Assembly: GCA_964455185.1 (NCBI GenBank) | Contig: CAYVUR010000024.1 | Span: 1 to 8,818 of the forward strand | Reading direction: 5' to 3' | Source: CAISTG01 sp964455185 | Lineage (GTDB): Bacteria > Patescibacteriota > Patescibacteriia > 2-01-FULL-39-33 | Length of the DNA: 8,818 bases | The notes under the pieces: generated by a model | Databases searched by the model: none | What the model was told of the DNA's origin: nothing | The model's input: the letters and a program-made list of their open reading frames with translations, nothing else | Position numbers and translations under genes: made by a program | Shown here: one piece after another, positions 1 through 6,067 of the stretch | Layout of the letters: the number at the start of each line of letters is the position of its first letter | How positions within the stretch are numbered: position 1 is the first letter of the stretch

Positions 1-328
<328 letters not shown>

Positions 329-329
329 A

Positions 330-348
330 TAGCTAAATTTTTTGGCTA
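330..348 (+). other. Hairpin in the 23S-5S spacer
   Basis: TAGCTAAA (330-337) pairs with TTTGGCTA (341-348) around a TTT loop, giving 8 bp with one G-U pair. It lies immediately after the 23S 3' end and is followed by AAAGATTTTATT rather than a clean T-run. A processing or spacer structure is therefore more likely than a terminator. The rest of the spacer to about 411 is AT-rich and holds no tRNA that I can see. Confidence 0.45.
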
Positions 349-411
349 AAAGATTTTATTAAAAAAATAAAGTTTACCATCACGCCTATAAATTTTGAGA
401 AAATAAAATTG

Positions 412-538
412 AGTATAGAGTTTGGGTGCCAGTTACGGAAGTGTTACACCTGATCCCATCCCGAACTCAGAAGTTAAGCCTTCTCGTGCCGATGATACTC
501 CTAGTGGGGAAAGTAGGTAGGCGCCCGTACTCTATACT
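412..538 (+). rRNA. rrf: 5S ribosomal RNA
   Basis: The segment carries the conserved 5S core CCGAACTCAGAAGTTAAG at about 461-478 and the late-helix block GATGATACTCCTAGTGGGGAAAGTAGG. Its ends pair as helix I: AGTATAGAGT (412-421) is the exact complement of ACTCTATACT (529-538). GGGTGCC near 424-430 and GGCGCCC near 520-526 lie next inward. The mature ends are probably a few bases inside these limits, because 5S is usually 115-120 nt. It is co-transcribed with 23S across a spacer of about 85 nt. Confidence 0.95.
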
Positions 539-552
539 TAATTATTAAACTG

Positions 553-580
553 AATCTCGTTGATACGAGATTTTTTATTT
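553..580 (+). terminator. Intrinsic terminator of the rRNA operon
   Basis: AATCTCGT (553-560) and ACGAGATT (565-572) form a perfect 8-bp stem around the loop TGAT. The T-rich tail TTTTATTT runs directly out of the stem. It sits 15 nt after the 5S rRNA and just before the tRNA promoter, so it should end the rRNA transcript. Confidence 0.9.
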
Positions 581-589
581 AATTTCTTC

Positions 590-618
590 TTGATTATTTA
601 ATATTTTTAGGTTATAAT
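590..618 (+). promoter_or_regulatory. Sigma70-type promoter of tRNA-Gly
   Basis: A TTGATT -35 box (590-595) and a perfect TATAAT -10 box (613-618) are separated by the optimal 17 nt. Transcription would begin near 625, about 9 nt before the tRNA 5' end. The position just downstream of the rRNA terminator shows that the tRNA is a separate transcription unit. Confidence 0.8.
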
Positions 619-633
619 ATTTTTACAATATTT

Positions 634-708
634 GCGGGTATCGTATAGTGGCTATTATGCGACCCTTCCAAGGTTGAGAGGCGGGTTCGATTCCCGCTAC
701 CCGCTCCA
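634..708 (+). tRNA. tRNA-Gly (anticodon UCC), CCA encoded
   Basis: The acceptor arms GCGGGTA (634-640) and TACCCGC pair over 7 bp, followed by discriminator T705 and an encoded CCA (706-708). The anticodon stem CGACC/GGTTG, with one G-U pair, encloses the loop CTTCCAA, giving anticodon UCC for glycine GGA/GGG codons. The T arm is GCGGG-TTCGATT-CCCGC and the variable loop has 4 nt. By eye it is very close to E. coli tRNA-Gly(UCC). The tRNA has a good promoter just upstream. Its trailer runs into an unusual hairpin region instead of a second tRNA. Confidence 0.97.
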
Positions 709-720
709 CGATAAAATTTA

Positions 721-795
721 CAGAAAATTGTTTTAAATTTTTTTGTTTATTACGCATTATTATTTTTATTCTAAAAAAGAAAAAGCAATTTTCTG
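721..795 (+). repeat. Long imperfect inverted repeat (75-nt hairpin) in the tRNA-Gly trailer
   Basis: CAGAAAATTG (721-730) is the exact reverse complement of CAATTTTCTG (786-795). Pairing continues inward through TTTT (731-734) with AAAAG (one G-U pair). After a 3x3 internal loop, six T (738-743) pair with six A (773-778). This gives about 20 base pairs closing a 29-nt loop. It begins 12 nt after the tRNA CCA, so read-through from the tRNA promoter would transcribe it. It could be a processing or stability element, part of a small RNA, or a remnant of a small palindromic repeat. Confidence 0.55.
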
Positions 796-809
796 CTCGG
801 TTCCGCATT

Positions 810-827
810 ATTCACGGAATTCACGGA
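810..827 (+). repeat. Tandem duplication of ATTCACGGA
   Basis: The 9-mer ATTCACGGA occurs at 810-818 and again directly at 819-827. TTCCG just upstream (801-805) can pair fully with CGGAA of the first copy (815-819); its TCCG part can pair with CGGA of the second copy (824-827). Two exclusive small hairpins are thus possible. A related 9-mer, CGCATTATT, also occurs twice, at 753-761 and 804-812. Confidence 0.6.
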
Positions 828-842
828 CGATATGATATAGGG

Positions 843-873
843 AGATTGGTCTGGAAAATGCCAGTCTTTTTTA
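843..873 (+). terminator. Probable intrinsic terminator after the tRNA-Gly trailer region
   Basis: AGATTGG (843-849) pairs with CCAGTCT (861-867) over 7 bp with one G-U pair. The loop is 11 nt and the stem is followed directly by a T-run. It is the first terminator-like structure downstream of the tRNA, so it may define the 3' end of a transcript of about 245 nt that includes the tRNA and the hairpin region. The rest of the gap to the gene at 979 is AT-rich and contains a run of nine T (904-912). I saw no gene or confident promoter there. Confidence 0.6.
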
Positions 874-978
874 TTTGAGATTTTGGGACTTGTGTTTCTT
901 GTGTTTTTTTTTGAATTTGGTATATTTAAAGTAATGTATGTAACACATAATTATTAATTTTTGTTTTAATTAAATTAT

Positions 979-2157
979 ATGTCTCAAGAAACATTTAATA
1001 AAGAAAAAAAAACACAGAAATCAGAGGGTGGCGTAAAAATCGTCAACAAAATTTATGAAGGTCTTGGTGTCAATAAGGTTGTTGATAAGATGGAAATAGT
1101 CTATAACCAATTTTGGATTGATCGATACCAAAAAAAGGCTCTTAAGTTTAAGAAAAAAATGAATGATTTGGATTTGAAAATTTGTGCATGTGATCAATCT
1201 AAAAAAAGGACCGAATCTCTTATTGAAACATTAAAAGAAAGAAATTTACCTGGTGTCGAATCTTTACAGATAAAATTGCAAAAACTTGATATGGAAAAAG
1301 AGAATCTTTTAAATAAAAAAGATATAGCTCAATCAAAATTTGAGACAAGAGAAAATAAGCTAAAATTGTACACAAATGAAAGAGACAGGGTGGCTGACAA
1401 ACTCATCAGGCGTTATGAAGAAAAACTCAAGCCAATAGAGGCAGAGTTAGAAAAATTGCAAACTTCCAAAGACCAAATTGATTTACTTATTGCCGTTACC
1501 GAAGCAAAACATAACAATTTACTTGTAGAACTTAGCGATATAGAAAAACAGAAAAATGAATTAGAAGAATCGTTGTACGAAAGTGGATTGCCAAAAGAAG
1601 AAATTAAAGAAATAATTAAGGGACTTGAAAATACATTGACAGAAGGTCGAAAGCGAATAAGAAAAGAAAAAGAAGAACTCGCACAGAGAAAAGCAGAAAT
1701 AAATAAAAAAATTGCCAAAATTGACGCAAAAGCCAATCCATATAGAGATAAACGGGAAGAGTTTGTGCGAATAAAAGAAAGAAGACCAATCAAAATTGAC
1801 GCGACAATAAGGCAAAGAGGAAAGGTATTTACAGGCGAAGAAGAAATAACAGCACATCCACGTAGTGAAGCCAAAGAAAAAATAGCAGAAGATAAAGAAA
1901 AACTACCTTTTAAAACCTTTATCGAAGATTGGAATGCATTTTTGAAAGAAAATTACGAAAACGCCGCTCAATTTATTGATAGAAAAGATTTTTTGCGAGT
2001 AGCTGATCCTTCCTTGGAATTGGAAAAAACTGAATTGAGTTTTAATGATTTCAAAAATATTCTAAAAAAATATCTGAAATATAGAAAATTGCCGATGGAA
2101 CAATTTAATGAAAGTATAGACAAATTTTACGAGAAAAAAGTAAAGGTTCGAAAGTAA
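979..2157 (+). CDS. Unrecognised coiled-coil protein, 392 residues
   Basis: I do not recognise a family. The protein is very rich in Lys and Glu and has no signal peptide or membrane segment, so it is probably cytosolic. After a polar, basic N-terminus (1-20) and a short mixed segment with aromatic residues (about 21-50), residues 50-255 look like one long, interrupted coiled coil. The only two cysteines are C69 and C71 (KICACD). A Pro/Arg-containing linker (about 253-300) leads to a charged C-terminal region with more aromatic residues (about 303-392), perhaps a small helical domain. The ATG at 979 has no Shine-Dalgarno sequence. The best promoter element is an extended -10-like TGTTTTAAT ending at 970, which would give an almost leaderless mRNA. 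The gene at 2186 follows after 28 nt and is probably co-transcribed. A structural or scaffold role is possible but only a guess from the coiled coil. Confidence 0.85.
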   Translation: MSQETFNKEKKTQKSEGGVKIVNKIYEGLGVNKVVDKMEIVYNQFWIDRYQKKALKFKKKMNDLDLKICACDQSKKRTESLIETLKERNLPGVESLQIKLQKLDMEKENLLNKKDIAQSKFETRENKLKLYTNERDRVADKLIRRYEEKLKPIEAELEKLQTSKDQIDLLIAVTEAKHNNLLVELSDIEKQKNELEESLYESGLPKEEIKEIIKGLENTLTEGRKRIRKEKEELAQRKAEINKKIAKIDAKANPYRDKREEFVRIKERRPIKIDATIRQRGKVFTGEEEITAHPRSEAKEKIAEDKEKLPFKTFIEDWNAFLKENYENAAQFIDRKDFLRVADPSLELEKTELSFNDFKNILKKYLKYRKLPMEQFNESIDKFYEKKVKVRK

Positions 2158-2185
2158 GATACACCAAGTTAAAATTTTTATAAAT

Positions 2186-2464
2186 ATGCAAAAAAATACA
2201 AATCCACAATCCAATCAATCCCAATCCACCGATGTTCAACTTCAGGCTTTGCTTGATGAAGCAAAAAGTGTTGTCAAGAAGATAGACAAAATAGCTAGCG
2301 ACTCCGCCACCCAACTTAATGAAATTAATTCTAAGGTTGATAAATCAATTACCACACTTGAAAAAAATTACTCTGAATTAGATCAAATTGAAAAAGAAGC
2401 AGGCGATGAAATGGATAAGTTGATATTGCAACAAGCAGAAATATTAGCTGAAGATGAAGAGTAA
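2186..2464 (+). CDS. Small acidic helical (coiled-coil) protein, 92 residues
   Basis: No family is recognised. The first 15 residues are Gln/Asn/Ser-rich and probably disordered. Residues about 16-88 form one strongly predicted amphipathic helix or coiled coil. Leu, Ile and Val recur at heptad-like spacing (for example LQALLDEAKSVVKKIDKIA), and the tail is acidic (LAEDEE). There is no signal peptide, membrane helix or cysteine. It starts 28 nt after the 392-residue coiled-coil gene, on the same strand and with similar composition, and the ATG lacks a Shine-Dalgarno sequence. The arrangement suggests co-expression. An acidic coil beside a Lys-rich coil makes direct pairing plausible, but nothing in the sequence proves it. 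Confidence 0.8.
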   Translation: MQKNTNPQSNQSQSTDVQLQALLDEAKSVVKKIDKIASDSATQLNEINSKVDKSITTLEKNYSELDQIEKEAGDEMDKLILQQAEILAEDEE

Positions 2465-2640
2465 ATTTTATTACTTTTTAGAAGTAAAAAAATAAGTTGT
2501 GTGTCAAATTATAAAAAAGCAATTTTTCTGTGAGGCAATGTGTCTTTTGGTAATATGACGACAAAAAGGAATAATTGAATTTTTTTAGGAATTCTTGCTA
2601 AAAATATTTTAGTTTAGTTGTATAAATACTAATATAAAAT

Positions 2641-2664
2641 ATCCGCTAAAAGCGGATTTTTTAT
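2641..2664 (+). terminator. Intrinsic terminator after the coiled-coil gene pair
   Basis: ATCCGCT (2641-2647) and AGCGGAT (2651-2657) form a perfect 7-bp stem with an AAA loop, followed by TTTTTTATT. The stretch 2465-2640 before it holds no ORF or RNA that I can support. It has only a weak inverted repeat, TTACTT/AAGTAA (2471-2487), followed by an A-run, so that repeat would terminate only a minus-strand transcript. Confidence 0.8.
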
Positions 2665-2666
2665 TC

Positions 2667-2695
2667 TTGCTATTATTTATTATATGTAGTAAGAT
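2667..2695 (+). promoter_or_regulatory. Probable promoter for the small membrane protein and GerMN genes
   Basis: TTGCTA (2667-2672) and TAAGAT (2690-2695) are separated by exactly 17 nt, and each differs from the sigma70 consensus at two positions. The pair lies just after a terminator. It would start transcription near 2702, giving a leader of about 14 nt before the ATG at 2716. Confidence 0.5.
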
Positions 2696-2715
2696 GCTTA
2701 TGTAATAATAGTTTT

Positions 2716-2916
2716 ATGATTAATTTAAGTTTTTGGCAGAAGATTTTAATTATTTTAGGCATTTTAATTTTTATTAGTTCTTGTTTAGGTGTTTTATGGA
2801 GTTCTTATCAATTAGTAGAAGGTGATTATGCTCAAGAGATTAGAAAATTTTCTATCTTTTGTTTGATTGCTGGTAGTTTAGTTATTGCTTTTCAATTAGC
2901 TAAATTATTTTTTTAA
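2716..2916 (+). CDS. Small two-helix membrane protein, 66 residues
   Basis: No family is recognised. The protein consists almost entirely of two hydrophobic helices, at about residues 10-31 and 45-65. They are joined by a short polar loop with acidic and basic residues (LVEGDYAQEIRKF). One cysteine lies in each helix (C23, C49). The length and layout resemble small accessory membrane proteins encoded beside secretion or envelope genes. The ATG has no Shine-Dalgarno sequence and follows a plausible promoter with a very short leader. The GerMN-domain gene begins 29 nt downstream and is probably in the same operon, so the two may act together in the membrane. The function is unknown. Confidence 0.75.
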   Translation: MINLSFWQKILIILGILIFISSCLGVLWSSYQLVEGDYAQEIRKFSIFCLIAGSLVIAFQLAKLFF

Positions 2917-2922
2917 AAAAAT

Positions 2923-2928
2923 AGGAGG
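2923..2928 (+). promoter_or_regulatory. AGGAGG Shine-Dalgarno with unusually long spacing
   Basis: A perfect AGGAGG ends 17 nt before the ATG at 2946. Five to nine nt would be usual. In the frame of the gene only TTT, AAA and AAT lie between a TAA stop (2934-2936) and the ATG, so no better-placed start exists. It is the only strong Shine-Dalgarno sequence ahead of any complete gene in the window. Confidence 0.5.
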
Positions 2929-2945
2929 ATAATTAATTTAAAAAT

Positions 2946-3977
2946 ATGGAAGAAGAAAAAAATATTACGCCAGAGAATTCAGAGACTAATTTAGAATCGG
3001 CTAAAACAATTTCCTCAGTTCCTTCTCAATCTTCAATAACTTCTGATTCACAAGAAAGTGAAACAGTGGCTGTTGAAAATTCAGCAATAGAAATTCATCA
3101 AGAAGTTCAAGATAAACATCAAACAGTTTCTCAAGAAATAGAAACACCTTCAACTGATAATGAAGCTACTAATGAATTATTAAAAGAATCTTCAACAGCA
3201 CCCTCAATAGAAAAAACAGATTTAGAAGAAAAAGAATCAAAGTTAACAGAAGAAAAAACAAATTTATCTGAAGTTGAAATTACTTCTAATAATTCTTCTG
3301 AAAATAAAGAGACTAAAGAAAACACAACTAATCAACTAGAACAGCCACAATTAAAGAATTTTCGAAGAATAATTGAGATTATTATTGTTATTGCTGTTTT
3401 AATTTTTTTTGCTTGGTTAATTAATAAAGAATCTAATACCAAAGATAATTCTTCTGATTCTAATGTTAATATTACCGTTGATGGAAAAGAACAAAATGGA
3501 ATAATTAATATCATTGATGAAGTTAAAGGTGATGTCAAAGTTGAAGATAGTTCTACTACCAATATTCGTCCTTTATCTGGATATTTAATTACTGCTTATT
3601 ATCTTAATACCAAAAAAGATCCGGAAATGGAAGATTGTAGTAAAGTTTATGAATTGAAGAGACAAGGTGAAAAAAAATATGATTCTGATATTGTTAATAC
3701 GGTTCGTGGTTTGTTAACTGCTTTATCAACCGATGAAAAAGCTCAAGGTTTTTCATCAGCTATTCCTGATAATACTTTTTTACAATACGTAAGAATAGAT
3801 CGGAACGGAAATGCAGAAGTTAACTTTTCTGGACAAATAGCTAAAGTTGCCGGTTCTTGTGCTGTTACTGCTATTCGCGCTCAAATTACTCAGACTTTAT
3901 TGCAATTTCCTAATGTCAAAACCGTAACTATTTGTATTAATGGAAACTGCAAACAAGATGAGATTCTTCAACCTTAA
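2946..3977 (+). CDS. Membrane-anchored GerMN-domain protein with a long acidic N-terminal tail
   Basis: The 343-residue protein has three parts. Residues 1-141 are a low-complexity Ser/Thr/Glu/Gln/Asn-rich tail with no aromatic or hydrophobic core, surely disordered. Residues 142-159 form a single membrane helix, preceded by RR at 140-141, which predicts a cytoplasmic tail and an external C-terminus. After a polar linker, residues about 207-337 match a GerMN domain, known from the spore-germination protein GerM and widespread in non-sporulating bacteria. Typical features are ITAYYLNTKKDPE near the start, a central VRGLLTALSTDEKAQGFSSAIP segment, and VRIDRNGNAEVNFS. C231, C305, C330 and C335 all lie in the external domain and could form two disulfides. 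The biochemical function of the domain is not settled; envelope or peptidoglycan association is the usual inference. The gene follows the 66-residue membrane protein and ends at a strong terminator. Confidence 0.85.
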   Translation: MEEEKNITPENSETNLESAKTISSVPSQSSITSDSQESETVAVENSAIEIHQEVQDKHQTVSQEIETPSTDNEATNELLKESSTAPSIEKTDLEEKESKLTEEKTNLSEVEITSNNSSENKETKENTTNQLEQPQLKNFRRIIEIIIVIAVLIFFAWLINKESNTKDNSSDSNVNITVDGKEQNGIINIIDEVKGDVKVEDSSTTNIRPLSGYLITAYYLNTKKDPEMEDCSKVYELKRQGEKKYDSDIVNTVRGLLTALSTDEKAQGFSSAIPDNTFLQYVRIDRNGNAEVNFSGQIAKVAGSCAVTAIRAQITQTLLQFPNVKTVTICINGNCKQDEILQP

Positions 3978-4010
3978 TTTATTTATTAGAAGTTTAAAGG
4001 ATATTTGATG

Positions 4011-4050
4011 AAGCCTCGACAGGAGTCGTGCCCAGTCGGGGCTTTTGTTT
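4011..4050 (+). terminator. Strong long-loop intrinsic terminator after the GerMN gene
   Basis: AAGCCTCGAC (4011-4020) pairs with GTCGGGGCTT (4035-4044) over 10 bp with one T-G wobble, followed by TTTTGTTTTG. The 14-nt loop AGGAGTCGTGCCCA is unusually long. It contains a second GTCG (4025-4028), which can pair with CGAC (4017-4020) around an AGGA tetraloop, a competing inner hairpin. The stem begins 33 nt after the GerMN stop codon and ends before the next promoter. Confidence 0.85.
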
Positions 4051-4058
4051 TGTTTAAC

Positions 4059-4087
4059 TTTCAAAAAAGCTTTTAAAATGATACAAT
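4059..4087 (+). promoter_or_regulatory. Probable extended -10 promoter of the glycan operon
   Basis: TTTCAA (4059-4064) and TACAAT (4082-4087) are spaced by 17 nt. The -10 box is preceded by TGA (4079-4081), which gives an extended TGN motif. Transcription would begin near 4094, leaving an AT-rich leader of about 50 nt before the ATG at 4143. I see no riboswitch-like structure in this leader. Confidence 0.5.
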
Positions 4088-4142
4088 TTAATCACTTAAA
4101 CAAGTATTCTGATTTTATTTATTTAAAATAAATAGATTTTAT

Positions 4143-5036
4143 ATGATGTGGTTTTGGGTTACAATTGCTTCTTATTTTCTTAATTCTTTGTCCTTGTTGA
4201 TTAATAAATTTTTATTACAAGAAAAAATTAAAAACCCAGCAGTTTATACAGTTTTTACTTGTTTTTTAATGTTGCTATCTTTTATTTTTTTACCTTTTGA
4301 TTGGCGTCAACCTTCTTTTTATGAATTTATTATTGAATTATTAGCAGGATTTTTGTTTGGTTTGGGAGTATTGTTTATGTTTATAGCACTTAAGCAAGGA
4401 GAAACTTCTCGAGTTATTCCTATTATTGGTGGTTTGCAACCATTAGTAGTTTTACCTTTAGCTTGGTATTGGCTTGGCGAGACAATTAATTCATCTTTTT
4501 TTATTGCTTTGTTATTGATTATAGGTGGAACTTTTTTAATAAATTATGAAGCTGGTAAATTAAGTAAAAAAAATTATTTATTTTCATTTTTATCAGCTGT
4601 TTTTTTCGCGATTTCTGTTGTCGCTACAAAAGCTGCCTTTAACTCTCAAGAAAGTTTTATTACTCCCTTTGTTATTTCACGTTTAGGAGCAGTTTTTTTA
4701 GGAATATTACTTTTATTATATCCTCGTAATTTATATGATTTAATTGAAGAATTATCTCGACCTAAAAAACAAACTGGTTTATTATTTTTTTTAAGTCAGG
4801 GCGCAGGAGCATTGGCCTCGGTTTTACTTAATTTTGCTTTCGCAATTTCTTCTGGCGTAACTACAATTATTAATGCTTTACAAGGAATACAATATGTTTT
4901 TTTATTGTTAGGCGTTATTATATTATCTAATTTTTTTCCTAAGGTGCTTAAAGAAAATTTAGAAAAAAAGATATTGATACAAAAAATTATTGCTACTACC
5001 TTAATTATAATTGGTATTGTTATTATTTCTTTTTAA
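4143..5036 (+). CDS. EamA/DMT-superfamily transporter, 10 membrane helices
   Basis: The 297-residue protein is an integral membrane protein with about ten hydrophobic helices arranged as two five-helix halves, the normal size and layout of EamA-type drug/metabolite transporters. The first half carries a family-like stretch at residues 86-113: GETSR, then a helix, then LPLAWYWLGE with E113 at its end. The second half has the matching SSGVTTIINALQGIQYVFLLL stretch around residues 235-255. Substrates of the family vary widely (amino acids, metabolites, nucleotide sugars), so the substrate cannot be read from sequence. As first gene of the operon with a flippase and a ligase, a role in supplying or moving a glycan precursor is attractive but inferred. 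The start could be 4143 or the adjacent ATG at 4146; neither has a Shine-Dalgarno sequence. The next gene begins 24 nt downstream. Confidence 0.85.
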   Translation: MMWFWVTIASYFLNSLSLLINKFLLQEKIKNPAVYTVFTCFLMLLSFIFLPFDWRQPSFYEFIIELLAGFLFGLGVLFMFIALKQGETSRVIPIIGGLQPLVVLPLAWYWLGETINSSFFIALLLIIGGTFLINYEAGKLSKKNYLFSFLSAVFFAISVVATKAAFNSQESFITPFVISRLGAVFLGILLLLYPRNLYDLIEELSRPKKQTGLLFFLSQGAGALASVLLNFAFAISSGVTTIINALQGIQYVFLLLGVIILSNFFPKVLKENLEKKILIQKIIATTLIIIGIVIISF

Positions 5037-5060
5037 TAATTTAATAATAATTAATTTAAA

Positions 5061-6065
5061 ATGTCATTTATACAACGCCATTGGGTTTTAATTAGTTCTG
5101 TATTATTTTTATTTTTGCTTTTTGGTTTATTAATTATTGCAGATTTTTCAAGTCCTAAAATTGTTTGGGGTGTTACTTTTAGTTCTAAATATGCTCAACA
5201 AGAATTAGGTTTAGATTGGCGCCAAACTTATTTAGCAATTTTAGATGATTTAAAAGTTGAAAGAATTCGTTTATCAGCTTATTGGGATCTTATAGAAACA
5301 AATCCTGGTCAGTATGATTTTTCTGATTTAGATTGGCAAATAGCCGAAGCTAGTAAACGCAATGTATCAATTATTTTAGGTATCGGCAGACGTTTGCCTC
5401 GTTGGCCAGAATGTCATGATCCAAATTGGGCTTCTTCAACTAATTCCATTGAATTAGAAGAGAGACAATTAATTTATATTGAAAAAGTCGTTGAACGTTA
5501 CAAAGATAATCCTAATATTATTTATTGGCAGATAGAAAATGAACCGTATCTTTCTACTTTTGGCATCTGTCCTAAATTAAATGAAGAATTATTTCATGAA
5601 GAAATAAATTTAGTTAAAAAAATAACTAATAAACCAATTTTAGTTACTGATAGCGGAGAACTTTCTACTTGGTGGCCGATTTCAAAGTCTGGTGGCGATA
5701 TTTTAGGTACCACACTTTATCGTATTGTACATAATAAATATTTCGGTTATTTTCATTGGTTTACTCCCCCTTCTTTTTATTGGCTTAGAGTGAAATTAAT
5801 TAAAAAGTTAAGTCCAATTAAAAAGGTAATTGTGGCAGAATTACAAGCAGAGAGTTGGCATACCGAAGAAAAAAATTTAAAAGAAATGTCACAAGCAGAA
5901 CACAATCAATCAATGAGTCTTGAACAATTTAAAAAAAATATTTCTTTTACTAAAAAAGCCGGATTTGATGAAGTTTATCTTTGGGGTGTAGAGTGGTGGT
6001 ATTTAATGAAGCAGCAGGGCAATCCTGCTTATTGGGAAGAAGCAAAAAAACTTTGGAATAAATAA
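5061..6065 (+). CDS. Membrane-anchored clan GH-A-like glycoside hydrolase
   Basis: The 334-residue protein begins with one hydrophobic helix (about residues 8-27) after a short charged start. It is probably an uncleaved anchor that places the catalytic domain outside the membrane. The remainder looks like a complete (beta/alpha)8 barrel of clan GH-A. RIRLSAYWDLIE (68-79) leads into GQYDFSDLDW, the typical strand-2 region. WQIENEP (156-162) carries the presumed acid/base E161 after N160. VAELQAE (258-264) provides the likely nucleophile E260, about 100 residues later as in the clan. LWGVEWWY (307-314) fits strand 8. The two catalytic positions suggest an active retaining enzyme, but the exact GH family and substrate are not clear. 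It lies between the transporter (24 nt) and the flippase (2 nt), which points to processing of the operon's own glycan. No Shine-Dalgarno sequence is seen. Confidence 0.85.
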   Translation: MSFIQRHWVLISSVLFLFLLFGLLIIADFSSPKIVWGVTFSSKYAQQELGLDWRQTYLAILDDLKVERIRLSAYWDLIETNPGQYDFSDLDWQIAEASKRNVSIILGIGRRLPRWPECHDPNWASSTNSIELEERQLIYIEKVVERYKDNPNIIYWQIENEPYLSTFGICPKLNEELFHEEINLVKKITNKPILVTDSGELSTWWPISKSGGDILGTTLYRIVHNKYFGYFHWFTPPSFYWLRVKLIKKLSPIKKVIVAELQAESWHTEEKNLKEMSQAEHNQSMSLEQFKKNISFTKKAGFDEVYLWGVEWWYLMKQQGNPAYWEEAKKLWNK

Positions 6066-6067
6066 TT

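Noticed and set aside
623..808. Minus-strand 61-residue ORF containing VAGIEPASQPWKGRIIATIRYP
   Set aside because: It is the reverse complement of the tRNA-Gly gene plus its trailer. Peptides of the AGIEPAS type are a well-known artefact of reading tRNAs backwards.
1413..1874. Minus-strand ORFs of 153 and 98 residues within the coiled-coil gene
   Set aside because: They are Ser/Phe-rich shadows of a Lys/Glu-rich gene in other frames and have no start signals or recognisable domains.
2105..2314. Minus-strand 69-residue ORF across the junction of the two coiled-coil genes
   Set aside because: It overlaps two better-supported + strand genes and has no recognisable content.
2595..2626. Possible promoter TTGCTA ... 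TATAAA just before the terminator at 2641
   Set aside because: The spacing is 20 nt and the start point would fall only a few bases before a terminator hairpin. The 2667-2695 pair has better spacing and position.
634..2664. tRNA-Gly as integration site with an attachment-site repeat downstream
   Set aside because: I found no copy of the tRNA 3' end (GCGGGTTCGATTCCCGC) further on, and there is no integrase gene in the window.
3131..3562. Minus-strand ORFs of 64 and 76 residues within the GerMN gene
   Set aside because: They are Ser-rich shadows of the acidic low-complexity tail and linker coding sequence.
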